Shown here in pieces: positions 37,489-47,582 of a stretch of DNA of 64,000 nucleotides. The DNA is taken from assembly GCF_000816085.1 (NCBI RefSeq), contig NZ_CP008747.1, forward strand, positions 124,001-188,000, given 5' to 3'. Under the pieces are notes generated by a model. It was not told the origin of the DNA. It saw only the letters and a list, made by a program, of their open reading frames with translations, and ran no database searches. The translations under genes were made by a program, and so were the position numbers. Position 1 is the stretch's first letter; every line of letters begins with the position of its first letter. Source of the stretch: Staphylococcus hyicus. Its GTDB lineage: Bacteria; Bacillota; Bacilli; Staphylococcales; Staphylococcaceae.

Positions 37489-38478
37489 TTATTTTGTGAC
37501 TTTTTGAATGTCCAATTCTTTATATAATTGATCAATTAATTCTAACGCTGAGTGATAACCACCTGCTAAGTTCCATGTGATTTCATCAACATTATTCACG
37601 ACATGACCTTTTTTAACAGCGTCTAAATTTTGCCATTCGCGACTAGACGTCCAATCTTTTTCAGTTTTCGATACTAATTTAGCATCAGCCGCATGTGGGT
37701 CTGATTTGAAAATGAAAATTTGGTCTGCATTGATTAACGGAATGCTTTCTTTAGAAGCTAGTTCGATAATATCTTTACCTTTATCGACTTCTTTTTGTTG
37801 CGCATCCGGACGTTTGAAGCCTAAATCTTGTAAAATATCGCCAGCATATCCACCTGAATAAATACGTGTGTTACCAGCACGAAAGTTGACAACTGAAGCT
37901 GAGATTGGCCATTGATCACCATATTTTGCTTTCGCATCTTTTTTAAATGCGTTTACTTTCTCATCATATTTTTTCAGTAAATCTTGTGCTTCTTTTTCTT
38001 TACCGAGTGCTTTACCCATTAATTCAGTAGTGTCTTTAAACTTATATACAGTTTCGTGACTCACTGTTGGGGCAATTTTCGACAATTGATCATACACTTT
38101 TTCATTACGTACTTTTGATGCAATGATTAAGTCTGGTTTCAATTTCGAAATCTCTTCTAAATTTGGCGCTGGTTCTTGACCTACGATTTTAGTGTTTTTT
38201 AGTTTATCTTTTAAATAATCGTACTTCGGTTGTTGTTTCCAAGATTCAACAGCACCAACGGGTTCAACACCAAGGGCGACTGCTACATCCGTTGCACCTT
38301 GATACAATGTGACAATACGTTTAGGATGTTTAGGAACATCCGTCGTGCCGAGGGCATGTTTTATTGAAACGGTGTCGCCACTCTTATTTTGTGATGCTGT
38401 TTTGGAATCATTTCCACAAGCGGAAAGTACAAGTACAACCGCAAGAGACAGCATCAACAGTTGGTATAAATGCTTCAT
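37489..38478 (-). CDS. sirA: siderophore-binding lipoprotein SirA
   Basis: A 329-residue class III periplasmic-type binding protein, lipobox LSAC (about residue 21). Large blocks are what I know of S. aureus SirA: IVTLYQGATDVAVALGV, VGQEPAPNLEEISKLKPDLI, ASKVRNEKVYDQLSKIAPTV and VNFRAGNTRIYSGGYAG. It captures ferric staphyloferrin B for import by SirBC. A canonical Fur box lies 26 bases upstream, so expression is iron-repressed. The staphyloferrin B synthesis genes (sbn) that follow sir in S. aureus are not next to it here. Confidence 0.94.
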   Translation of the reverse strand: MKHLYQLLMLSLAVVLVLSACGNDSKTASQNKSGDTVSIKHALGTTDVPKHPKRIVTLYQGATDVAVALGVEPVGAVESWKQQPKYDYLKDKLKNTKIVGQEPAPNLEEISKLKPDLIIASKVRNEKVYDQLSKIAPTVSHETVYKFKDTTELMGKALGKEKEAQDLLKKYDEKVNAFKKDAKAKYGDQWPISASVVNFRAGNTRIYSGGYAGDILQDLGFKRPDAQQKEVDKGKDIIELASKESIPLINADQIFIFKSDPHAADAKLVSKTEKDWTSSREWQNLDAVKKGHVVNNVDEITWNLAGGYHSALELIDQLYKELDIQKVTK

Positions 38479-38503
38479 CGAGTATGGAAGCCTCCTCTAA
38501 GTT

Positions 38504-38522
38504 GATAATGAGAATCATTCTC
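38504..38522. promoter_or_regulatory. Fur box of sirABC
   Basis: GATAATGAGAATCATTCTC differs at few positions from the 19-base Fur consensus; its core TGAGAATCATTCTCA (38509-38523) is a perfect 7-1-7 palindrome. It lies upstream of sirA on the minus strand. Confidence 0.85.
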
Positions 38523-38827
38523 AGAATTATTATGATAGATATTTATCTTTTAGTCAATAAAATTTTTAAACTATTTTCCTAAGATAAGTAGCCTTTTTCA
38601 AAAATTGAAAAGAAAAAATCGATATAATGTCAGGAGGGGAGCGTGACGGCACACTGAAGGAAGACTACCCCTGATGCTGAAAGAATCCGTGAACGTATGA
38701 CAATGCTCTTTAACACGCTTGCGTTATTAAAACATAGTATTCTAAATCAAAAGTACAAGTGTTAAACATATCAGTGGTGTATAGTGTAAAATTTGAGAGT
38801 GTATAAAGTGAACAGTAGGAGGTTTTC
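38523..38827. other. 305-bp gap between sirA and CPBP gene
   Basis: AT-rich, with no gene of credible length. A TATAAT with AGGAGGGGAGC after it (about 38621-38644) leads only into a five-codon frame ending in TGA, so it is either a tiny leader or a relic. No sbn genes or remnants are recognised. Confidence 0.4.
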
Positions 38828-39658
38828 ATGACACACATAAAAGTAATTGGCGTTTTTATTATTGGACTTTTAATTATGGTTTTTAGTCAAGGTATCGGAG
38901 CACTATGGGAAGAGATATTACCCAACTTTGGTCTTGGAAACATATTGTTTGGGTTGACCTATATCAGTGTTGCATATGTATTGATTCGATTATGGGTAAG
39001 ACGAGGCTTGAAAAGCACGTTGAACAACTATCGTATTACAAAGGTGAAGATAGATAGACCAGTTCTTATATTGGCTCTTTTATTACCTTTATGTGTCTAT
39101 ACCTTTTATTTTCTATTTATCCCTGGTGAATTTTTCGTGGATTTGTCTCAATCACCTAATGCTATTATCAATCAAATTAGTTTTACTCTTTTTGTTAATG
39201 CTTTGGCAGCTGCTATAGTTGAAGAGTTTGTACTACGAGGTGTACTAATGGGATATATTGAGAGCCAATTTAACATTCAAATTGCAATTGTTACCACTGC
39301 AATCTTTTTTGCTACCATACATTTACTTAATGGTGTATCGAGTGCGGTAGATATTTTAAGGTTATTAATCAGTGGCACATTAGTCGGTGTTATGTTTGGT
39401 TTATTAACATTTATTTTTAAATCAGTATGGGCAAGTATAACGGTGCACCTTTTTTGGAATTTATTTCAATTAATTTCATTGACTACAGATTTAAGTCGGT
39501 CAGAATTTCTTCAATATCGGATGAATGTTCACGATTTATGGATAACAGGCGGACAGTATGGAATTGAAACATCGATTATTTCTATAATGGGTTATTTAGT
39601 CATGATTGTGCTTTTATTGGGGATATTTTTTAAATTTAATAAGTTCAATACAAGGTAA
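38828..39658 (+). CDS. CPBP-family membrane protease (CAAX-like/Abi)
   Basis: A 276-residue membrane protein with about seven to eight helices. The CPBP motifs are intact: EEFVLRG (EExxxR, about 137-143), FFATIHLLNG (FxxxH, about 158-167) and HLFWN (about 202-206). GTAGGAGG precedes the ATG. The family includes bacteriocin self-immunity proteins and the Spd proteins that affect display of YSIRK surface proteins. It is only distantly similar to the two CPBP proteins flanking protein A, so a separate role is possible. Confidence 0.85.
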   Translation: MTHIKVIGVFIIGLLIMVFSQGIGALWEEILPNFGLGNILFGLTYISVAYVLIRLWVRRGLKSTLNNYRITKVKIDRPVLILALLLPLCVYTFYFLFIPGEFFVDLSQSPNAIINQISFTLFVNALAAAIVEEFVLRGVLMGYIESQFNIQIAIVTTAIFFATIHLLNGVSSAVDILRLLISGTLVGVMFGLLTFIFKSVWASITVHLFWNLFQLISLTTDLSRSEFLQYRMNVHDLWITGGQYGIETSIISIMGYLVMIVLLLGIFFKFNKFNTR

Positions 39659-39713
39659 TTTGAAAAAACATTCGATATAATAGGGGCAAAAACAATGAAG
39701 TGAGGATACGTTT

Positions 39714-40580
39714 GTGAGAAAAGGAATCTTTTGGAGCGTAGGGATACTGGCAATCATTTTAGTTGCCATCACGATTCGTGTTTTGTACATTCAGTTTCAA
39801 GATCGACAAGTAGAACAAGCACAACAACAATTCGTACAAGATAGAACCCCCACGCTTTTTTTACATGGCTATAGTGGCACTATCAATTCTATGAAATATT
39901 TGGTAAATGTAGCTGAAGATCATAGGGTGACTCAAGATGTGGTGATCGCATATGTGAACCGTGACGGCGACGTGACCTTTGAAGGAAAAATGTCAAAGAA
40001 TGCGATAAACCCTATCATTCAAGTCGTTTTAGAAGATAATACCCAAGTAGATTTAAACGAAAATGCACTTTGGATTCGCAATGTCATTGAAAAGTTGCAA
40101 CAGAAATATCATATTAAGGATTTTAACGTTGTGGCGCATTCTATGGGAAATGTCTCCTTTGCGCAATATATGCTAGATTACGGTAGTGACCGCACATTAC
40201 CGCAGTTAAAAAAGCAAGTCAATATTGCGGGCACGTTTAACGGGGTGATTGGCTTAAATGAAGAATTCAATGAAATTCAAGTCGACCGTAACGGTAAACC
40301 GTCACGGATGAATCCACCGTATCAAGAATTTATGCAGTTAAAATCCGTTTATAAAGGAAAGCAAATTGAGGTTTTGAATATATTTGGTGATGTCTTAGAC
40401 GGTACGCATTCAGATTCGCGTGTATCCAATAGCTCTTCGAAATCATTGAAATACTTGCTAGGTGACAGCCCTAAACGTTATAAAGAACTCAAATATGAAG
40501 GAGATGAGGCACAACATAGTGCGCTCCATCATAATCCTGAAGTCGCAAATGATATGATACGGTTTTTATGGTCTAAATAG
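39714..40580 (+). CDS. DUF915 alpha/beta-hydrolase, membrane-anchored (copy 1)
   Basis: A 288-residue cell-surface hydrolase starting at GTG (GTGAGG 8 bases upstream). An N-terminal membrane anchor (about 5-25) is followed by a DUF915 alpha/beta-hydrolase: oxyanion strand TLFLHGYSGT (about 45-54), nucleophile elbow AHSMGN (about 143-148), acid near FGDVLDGTHSD, and a final His in the HSALHHNP segment. Substrate unknown. It is strongly similar to the protein at 55632-56498, and both use GTG starts. Confidence 0.82.
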   Translation: MRKGIFWSVGILAIILVAITIRVLYIQFQDRQVEQAQQQFVQDRTPTLFLHGYSGTINSMKYLVNVAEDHRVTQDVVIAYVNRDGDVTFEGKMSKNAINPIIQVVLEDNTQVDLNENALWIRNVIEKLQQKYHIKDFNVVAHSMGNVSFAQYMLDYGSDRTLPQLKKQVNIAGTFNGVIGLNEEFNEIQVDRNGKPSRMNPPYQEFMQLKSVYKGKQIEVLNIFGDVLDGTHSDSRVSNSSSKSLKYLLGDSPKRYKELKYEGDEAQHSALHHNPEVANDMIRFLWSK

Positions 40581-40795
40581 CAGTAAATGAACGATATGCA
40601 TATGTGGCAAGTGGGTGAGGTAAACTCTATTGTCTATATATGCATTTTTTAATTTTGAATATGATAAATATACTGTTTTACAAGTGTTTACCATTATTTT
40701 GAAAGAAATAAATATATATTTTTTGTAATACTGTTGATACATTCGTAATGTTATTGTAATATAAAAGTGTAATTTAACAATATACAGGAGTTGAT

Positions 40796-41297
40796 ATGAT
40801 GTTCAAAATGTCTAAAGTCGTTTTAGCTACGAGTATTTTATTAACTGGAGTATCTTTTAACGCATTGCCAACGGAATCAAGTGTCGCTCAAGCAGCAGTA
40901 ACGCCATATTACACATATACAGGTTACGCAGGACAGAATGCAAAGTTTGTCACTAACAAAACGTTTATTCAAGCATTAAAGTTTAATAATGTGACGATAA
41001 ACAATGTCAAAGTAGACGCGAGAGATCCAAAATACAAAGCGACTGATCCATATTATTTTAAAAAGAAATATGACCAAGTAATTGAATACATCAATCATAA
41101 ACCGACTGCTATTACATTTTCAGTAACAAACAAATCATTAAAAGTTTCAGATGTGAAAAAAGCATATGCAAATTATCCTATGGCTCATGATTCAATACAC
41201 AGAGGTATGACATATAATGTGAATGGTAAAAAAAATCAGCTTTGTGTATAATGGCAATGACGTGACAAGTGTTATTATTGGCAGATATCACGCTTAA
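40796..41297 (+). pseudogene. isaB: IsaB-family secreted antigen, frameshifted in an A8 run
   Basis: The intact frame gives 151 residues: signal peptide ending near AQAA, then TPYYTYTGYAGQNAKF, which matches S. aureus IsaB (AITPYYTYNGY). At 41227-41234 a run of eight A residues shifts the frame to an early stop at 41251. With seven A residues, the frame continues KKISFVYNGNDVTSVIIGRYHA to a stop at 41295-41297, matching the IsaB C-terminus and its usual length. The break could be a mutation, phase variation or a sequencing error. IsaB binds nucleic acid and was reported as an immunodominant surface antigen. AGGAG precedes the paired ATGs at 40796 and 40799. Confidence 0.78.
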
Positions 41298-41305
41298 AAT
41301 GGCAT

Positions 41306-41345
41306 ACACCTCCACTATCAGCGTAGTGGGGGTGTTTTTTTTATC
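41306..41345 (+). terminator. terminator after isaB
   Basis: ACACCTCCACTA / TAGTGGGGGTGT hairpin with a 6-base loop followed by eight T residues. Confidence 0.9.
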
Positions 41346-41377
41346 GAAAATCAATAATTTTTATTGATATTCGATAA
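41341..41377. promoter_or_regulatory. 37-bp palindrome upstream of the DUF2975/HTH pair
   Basis: TTATCGAAAATCAATAA and TTATTGATATTCGATAA are inverted with one mismatch around base 41359. A partial third copy of the half-site (AACGATAA) follows. Candidate autoregulatory operator of the HTH protein at 41905. Confidence 0.5.
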
Positions 41378-41426
41378 AATAGATGATATGATTTTATTGA
41401 AAAACGATAAAAAAGAGGTGCGGATT

Positions 41427-41894
41427 ATGAAAGCGATATTTAGAATAACGATGTTAATGTTGGTGTTGCTTTTATTTTTTAGTGTTGTTGTAGCTATTAA
41501 GTCTCTTATGAATTATTATGCGCTATTTGACTTGGATTTTGTAGATATTGAAATGAAGTATCATGCTTATGCGCTTATTTATATCTTGCAATATGTCATG
41601 TTTATTATCGTGGGGATTTTAACTTTAAATTTATTCTTTAAGATTTTTAAAGGCTTTGATTTTTCAGATGCGAATCATACGAAGATTACGGGTATTGCCA
41701 TGTGTTTATTCATTTATGGGGTGCTTCCAAACTTTCAAGCGTTTATGACAATTGGAGAAAGCTATAAGGGCGTATTAAATACAAGCGATATGAGTCATGC
41801 GCTCATTACGATTATTGGTATAACAATTTTAATCCTCGCAGCAGTTTATGAAAAATCTCAAAAAATTAAAGCCGAACATGATTTGACAATTTGA
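41427..41894 (+). CDS. DUF2975 membrane protein
   Basis: A 155-residue protein with four predicted membrane helices. The ATG at 41427 follows AAAAGAGGTG; a longer frame from 41364 would run through the upstream palindrome. DUF2975 proteins are typically encoded just before a small YozG-type HTH protein, as here, with a 10-base gap. Function is unknown; the pair probably acts as membrane sensor and regulator. Confidence 0.8.
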   Translation: MKAIFRITMLMLVLLLFFSVVVAIKSLMNYYALFDLDFVDIEMKYHAYALIYILQYVMFIIVGILTLNLFFKIFKGFDFSDANHTKITGIAMCLFIYGVLPNFQAFMTIGESYKGVLNTSDMSHALITIIGITILILAAVYEKSQKIKAEHDLTI

Positions 41895-41904
41895 GGTTAT
41901 ACAG

Positions 41905-42111
41905 ATGATTAAAATAAAATTAGACGAAGTACTGAAAGAAAAAAACATATCATTAACAGAATTATCAGAAGCAGTAGACATCACGATAGCCAATTTATCC
42001 ATTTTAAAGACCGGAAAAGCTAAAGCCATTCGTTTTAGTACATTAGAAGCAATTTGCGCTTATTTAGAGTGTCAACCTGGGGATATCATAGAACATGTTA
42101 AAAATAAATAG
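41905..42111 (+). CDS. small Cro/C1-type HTH regulator (YozG-like)
   Basis: A 68-residue protein that is essentially one helix-turn-helix domain (SLTELSEAVDITIANLSIL, then KTGKAKAIRFSTLEAICAYL). It ends with CQPGDIIEHV, the signature of the YozG/HTH_26 subgroup. Encoded after the DUF2975 gene; it likely controls the pair through the palindrome at 41341-41377. Confidence 0.85.
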   Translation: MIKIKLDEVLKEKNISLTELSEAVDITIANLSILKTGKAKAIRFSTLEAICAYLECQPGDIIEHVKNK

Positions 42112-42114
42112 TGA

Positions 42115-42182
42115 TGGGCTGAGACGTCGCCCTATACAAGAAGCCAACAAAGATTATTTGATAGTAAACTTTGTTGGCTATT
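42115..42182 (+). terminator. terminator within a dispersed repeat-like segment
   Basis: GGGC-N8-CGCCC mini-stem at 42117-42134, then AGCCAACAAAG / CTTTGTTGGCT (about 42146-42181). The second hairpin resembles the one ending the segment 58058-58252. No T tract of more than two follows directly, so it may act as an RNA element more than a terminator. The rest of 42183-42296 holds nothing recognisable. Confidence 0.5.
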
Positions 42183-42296
42183 AATGTCTAATTTTTTAGA
42201 TATGTTGAGGTCAGTCACCTAGAACAGGAAAGCGCTTAGAATTCCTTTTTTTAAATGGGAAGATATATGAACCTTTTGCCTTCTTGTGTTTAAATT

Positions 42297-43787
<1,491 letters not shown>

Positions 43788-43800
43788 TCATATACATTAT

Positions 43801-43818
43801 AATTGTACCGGTATAATT
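43801..43818. promoter_or_regulatory. candidate GntR operator between bglA and its regulator
   Basis: AATTGTACCGGTATAATT is palindromic around ACCGGT with one mismatched pair, midway in the 154-bp divergent region. The layout is typical for UTRA-type GntR repressors. Confidence 0.5.
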
Positions 43819-43896
43819 TGTAAAATCATGTTCAATGATGAAACGGATGTTTTTAATGATATAATATATAGAAATGAATAAGAGTGAGGCATATTG

Positions 43897-44601
43897 ATGT
43901 TAAAGTATGAAGAAATTGCACAGCAGATTCGTAGCATGTTAGAAGACGGCGTTTACCAAGCGGGTGACCGTCTACCTAATATCGAACAATTAAAAATGAA
44001 ATATTGCGTCAGTAAGAGTACAGTGATTAAAGCACTTGAAACGTTAGAGAAAAACGGCTATATCTATCAGTCTCGTGGAAGTGGTATATTTGTTAGAAGT
44101 CCCAAAAGGTCAGGGTACATTAATTTATTTACAAGTAATGGTTTTACAGACGATTTAAAACATCATACTGTTACGAGCCAAGTACTTGAGGTTCAAAACA
44201 TTAAACATCCTAATGAAGAGATTCGGCACCAATTGCATTTAAATGAGCATGATGCGGTTTATTATGTTAAAAGAGTCCGCTATATCGATGGGGTAGTTTT
44301 GTGCATCGAACATGCCTATTTTAGTCAAAAATTAGTGCCCTATATGAGTGAAGATATCGCTAAAGGATCAATCTTTCAATATTTGGAAGACAATTTGAAA
44401 ATAAAGATTGGCTATTCAGATATTTATTTTCATGTAGACACATTGACGGAAGAAGAAGCGGATTTACTGCATCATAAAACAGGCGATCCCACCCTTAGAT
44501 ATGAACAAGTTTTCTATACAAAGACGGGTGTGCCATTCGATTATAGTCAAATTGTTTTCGATCAACACAATGCGCAATTTTATATTCCTTCTATTAAATG
44601 A
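43897..44601 (+). CDS. GntR/HutC-type regulator of beta-glucoside use
   Basis: A 234-residue regulator: winged helix-turn-helix (about 1-68: RLPNIEQLKMKYCVSKSTVIKALETL, in part) and a UTRA effector domain (about 90-232). ATG 43897 follows GTGAGG; a TTG one codon earlier is less likely. Divergent from bglA, so it probably binds a phospho-beta-glucoside and controls bglA and itself. Confidence 0.88.
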   Translation: MLKYEEIAQQIRSMLEDGVYQAGDRLPNIEQLKMKYCVSKSTVIKALETLEKNGYIYQSRGSGIFVRSPKRSGYINLFTSNGFTDDLKHHTVTSQVLEVQNIKHPNEEIRHQLHLNEHDAVYYVKRVRYIDGVVLCIEHAYFSQKLVPYMSEDIAKGSIFQYLEDNLKIKIGYSDIYFHVDTLTEEEADLLHHKTGDPTLRYEQVFYTKTGVPFDYSQIVFDQHNAQFYIPSIK

Positions 44602-44656
44602 TTTCAAAGAGGGAAATGATATAGCAATAGGAATTCACCAATAAGTGAGGTGTAAC

Positions 44657-45133
44657 ATGAATATCGTCAAGACAAATACGTTAAGCCAAGAAGATAAACA
44701 TGCATTTTTTCATTTTTATTGTGGGGGGAGCAGGATGGTGGTATCTTCCGGAGATTATGACTTGAATATATTACCTGGCCTAGCTGCAATAGAAGGTGAT
44801 GAAATTATCGGTATATTAACTTTTTTAGTGTTTGAGGCCCATGTAGAAATCATATCTCTACATTGTTCAGAGCAAAATAAAGGGGTAGGCACACGTCTCA
44901 TTAATATGATGGATGATGTTGTAAAACAATATCAAAAACATAAGTTAAAAGTGATTACCACAAATGACAATTTGGATGCATTACGATTTTATCAAAAGCG
45001 GGGGTTTAGGATTGTCAATGTGATACCAAATGCTGTAGAAACTGCTAGAGCTAAAAAGCCTGACATTCCAAAATTGAGTGAGTCGGGCATTCCTATAAAA
45101 GATGAATTGGTTTTATTAAAAACATATGCTTAA
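44657..45133 (+). CDS. GNAT-family N-acetyltransferase
   Basis: A 158-residue GNAT protein starting at ATG 44657, 6 bases after GTGAGG; a GTG at 44645 is part of that site. Acetyl-CoA binding motif A is visible as SEQNKGVGTRLI (Q/R-x-x-G-x-G), and motif B as DALRFYQKRGF. Substrate unknown; the C-terminal PDIPKLSESGIPIKDEL is shared with many small Firmicutes GNATs. Confidence 0.85.
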   Translation: MNIVKTNTLSQEDKHAFFHFYCGGSRMVVSSGDYDLNILPGLAAIEGDEIIGILTFLVFEAHVEIISLHCSEQNKGVGTRLINMMDDVVKQYQKHKLKVITTNDNLDALRFYQKRGFRIVNVIPNAVETARAKKPDIPKLSESGIPIKDELVLLKTYA

Positions 45134-45240
45134 CACTCAAATGCGCAATACCATTTGAATGTTTTTAGCGCAAAGTTGAATCGTATTTTCTAAGTTTGCT
45201 CAGTTATTTATGATAAAATGAAATTACAAAAAGCATTTAA

Positions 45241-45282
45241 TTTAAGGGAGATTTAATTTTAAATTCCCCTTAATTTTTTTTA
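45241..45282 (+). terminator. terminator after the GNAT gene
   Basis: TTTAAGGGAGATTTAA / TAAATTCCCCTTAA hairpin followed by a run of T residues, about 110 bases after the stop. Confidence 0.75.
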
Positions 45283-45609
45283 TTAAAGTCAGTTCACACT
45301 TTATACTAATAGTGAGCTAGGGATTATCATCGTAAGTCCAATGGTTTTACTGCGTACCAATTAGCTTAACGCATACTTAAACCAAAGCTTAGTCAACGCG
45401 AATGACATATATGCCTTGTACGTTTAAAGAGGGATTGCAAGTAGTCGTACAATGACATGCTGGTGGAACTTTATATCATTTAGGCAGAAGTTGCAATGCC
45501 GTTTCGTCTCTCTAAATTCATGAATGTTTGTGAAAGGAAAAGGTTTGTTGTATAATCCGTAATTGTTACGATTTGAAGTAATGATTTCAATAATTAATTA
45601 AAAAGAGAG
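45283..45609. other. 327-bp region without a clear gene
   Basis: A short frame from ATG 45402 (MTYMPCTFKEGLQVVVQ) is interrupted by TGA at 45453 and continues in frame (HAGGTLYHLGRSCNAVSSL) to TAA. It may be a decayed ORF, but I recognise no family. ATTGCAA (45433-45439) and TTGCAAT (45490-45496) could pair as RNA. Confidence 0.35.
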
Positions 45610-46737
45610 ATGATTTATATTAAACAGAGAATTCTTAGCTTAGATGTTATGCGAGGAATTAGTTTAATGGGAATATTATTTATGAATGCTTTAGGTGTTC
45701 ATTATTTTACAGTTTTTGATGAACCTTTCCATTACTACAAAGATTCCTGGAGTCAATTTTTATATCAACTTAATTTAGTGTTTATACAGAACGCTTTCTA
45801 TCCTATATTTGCCTTTTTATTTGGTGTAGGGCTAGCGATTATGTATACCAATATGGTCAATAAAGGCATGAAACCAGGTATCGTATTATATCGGCGTATT
45901 ATTGCGATGCTAGCATTTGGGCTCATTCACGGTTATTTCTTATATAATGGTGATATTTTACACACATATGCTACGCTTGGATTAGTCATTATACCATTTT
46001 TATTTATTCATCGTCGTTATGCGTTGATGATATCTATAGGCTTATTACTTTTGAATTTCTTACTGTACGTGTCATCGCTATTCAATGAGCAGGCGACGAA
46101 GTTAATTCCATTCAATCGCAATCCACATACGACAGAAATTTTGCAAAGCGGACACATTTTGGAAATCATTAAATGGAATATGAATGAGTTTAACCAAGTT
46201 AACACGATGTTAAGTGTAGGTAATTTCTTTGCAGGTATTTTAACCGTTTTTCCATTTATTATGCTAGGTACATGGGCATATCGATTCGAGTTGTTCGATA
46301 AAATGCGTCGTCATTTGAAGGTTATTTCGGTGATTAGTGTGATGGCCTTAGCCATCGGTATTTTCATTAAAATGCAATCATTTGATGTGATAGGCTCTGC
46401 AATTGCACCACAAATTGTGTTTGTCGGTGGAACGTTTATGGCTATTGGCTATTTCTGCCTCGTGACGCTATTATGCCAGCTTCCAAAATCAGCAAAAGCG
46501 TTAAACCCTATGGTGGCTGTTGGTAAATTAGGATTCACAGTATATATTACGCAAAGTGTCATTTTGTTCTTTGTATTTTACATTTTAAGATTATACGGTA
46601 TGATGACGATAAGTCAGGTTTATCTTCTAATTATCGGTGTGGTTGTACTGCAAATTGTCGCATGTAATATATATATGAAATTCTATAAGATGGGGCCACT
46701 TGAATGGTTATGGCGTAAAATCACATATTTAAAATAA
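45610..46737 (+). CDS. DUF418-family multi-spanning membrane protein
   Basis: A 375-residue protein with about nine to ten membrane helices. The N-terminus RILSLDVMRGISLMGILFMN and the C-terminus GKLGFTVYITQS plus GPLEWLWR are hallmarks of the DUF418/YeiB family. Function is unsettled (proposed transport or acyl transfer). The ATG at 45610 has only AAAGAGAG directly abutting it, so the start is less certain than others; no better in-frame codon is seen upstream. It lies 26 bases before the CPBP gene and may be cotranscribed with it. Confidence 0.82.
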   Translation: MIYIKQRILSLDVMRGISLMGILFMNALGVHYFTVFDEPFHYYKDSWSQFLYQLNLVFIQNAFYPIFAFLFGVGLAIMYTNMVNKGMKPGIVLYRRIIAMLAFGLIHGYFLYNGDILHTYATLGLVIIPFLFIHRRYALMISIGLLLLNFLLYVSSLFNEQATKLIPFNRNPHTTEILQSGHILEIIKWNMNEFNQVNTMLSVGNFFAGILTVFPFIMLGTWAYRFELFDKMRRHLKVISVISVMALAIGIFIKMQSFDVIGSAIAPQIVFVGGTFMAIGYFCLVTLLCQLPKSAKALNPMVAVGKLGFTVYITQSVILFFVFYILRLYGMMTISQVYLLIIGVVVLQIVACNIYMKFYKMGPLEWLWRKITYLK

Positions 46738-46763
46738 TTACAAAATAAGAAAGAGGGATGCAC

Positions 46764-47504
46764 ATGAAAAAGCATTATTTATTTTTAGCGCTTTATATGT
46801 TTGTCATGGGTTTGGGTTTGATTATTACAAAACACGTGTTCAATACGTCATATGAATCAGCACATTTTGGACAAACCTTTTTGCCGTTCATGGCAATACT
46901 TGCTATAATGACTGTCATTTATGGATTGCGTCATAAATCATCACTCGTGTTAGCGCCAGCAAGTGGGCACGGATGGTTATTCATTTTACCATTTATTACT
47001 ATTACGCTACTTGGTATATTCACTTTAGTAGAAAATGCCAATGCAGATTTAATGTTTGTATTGCCAATGATTGATGCGATATTGATTGGTATTGCAGAAG
47101 AAGGCGCGTTTAGAGGTATTATTTTAGGTGGATTGGCACGACGCATGAAACCTATTTATGCTGTATTTTTATCAGCTGTTTTATTTGCTGCGTTGCACTT
47201 ATTAAATGTTCTTGGTGGTGTGACGTTTAGCGATGTCTTGAACCAAATGCTATCAACGTTATTGATGGGTATCTTTTTAGGAGCTGTGTATATTTATACA
47301 CGAAACATTTTATACCCAATTTTCTTCCATTTCATTTGGGATTATGTTTTCTTAAATAACGGATTAGGTTCCGTATCCTTTGCACCAATGTTATTTATTG
47401 GCACAGTAGTATTAGAAGTTATCGTTATCGTTTGGATTCTTTGGAAAATGAGAAATGTACAAACGCTTATGCCGAAAAGTGGCGACACCTCTATCAAACA
47501 TTAA
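46764..47504 (+). CDS. CPBP-family membrane protease flanking protein A (copy A)
   Basis: A 246-residue membrane protein with about seven helices. Catalytic motifs: EEGAFRG (EExxxR, about 111-117), AALHLLN (FxxxH-type) and HFIWDY. ATG 46764 is 6 bases after AGAGGG. It is a close paralogue of 49497-50249; the block GIAEEGAFRGIILGGLARRM is nearly the same in both. The pair brackets the protein A gene. By analogy with S. aureus SpdA/B/C, which influence septal display of YSIRK proteins, a role in protein A display is an attractive inference. Confidence 0.85.
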   Translation: MKKHYLFLALYMFVMGLGLIITKHVFNTSYESAHFGQTFLPFMAILAIMTVIYGLRHKSSLVLAPASGHGWLFILPFITITLLGIFTLVENANADLMFVLPMIDAILIGIAEEGAFRGIILGGLARRMKPIYAVFLSAVLFAALHLLNVLGGVTFSDVLNQMLSTLLMGIFLGAVYIYTRNILYPIFFHFIWDYVFLNNGLGSVSFAPMLFIGTVVLEVIVIVWILWKMRNVQTLMPKSGDTSIKH

Positions 47505-47509
47505 ATACA

Positions 47510-47552
47510 AATAACCCGTTCATTACGCTCCCAATGTAATGAACGGGTTATT
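47510..47552. terminator. bidirectional terminator between CPBP copy A and spa
   Basis: Perfect 17-base arms AATAACCCGTTCATTAC / GTAATGAACGGGTTATT with a 9-base loop, between convergent genes. Confidence 0.85.
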
Positions 47553-47582
47553 GATTATGTCTAGAGGAATTTAAATAAATTT

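Noticed and set aside
42228..42244. GGAAAGCGCTTAGA resembling a cre site near bglA
   Set aside because: It lies downstream of the minus-strand bglA gene and is not near a visible promoter.
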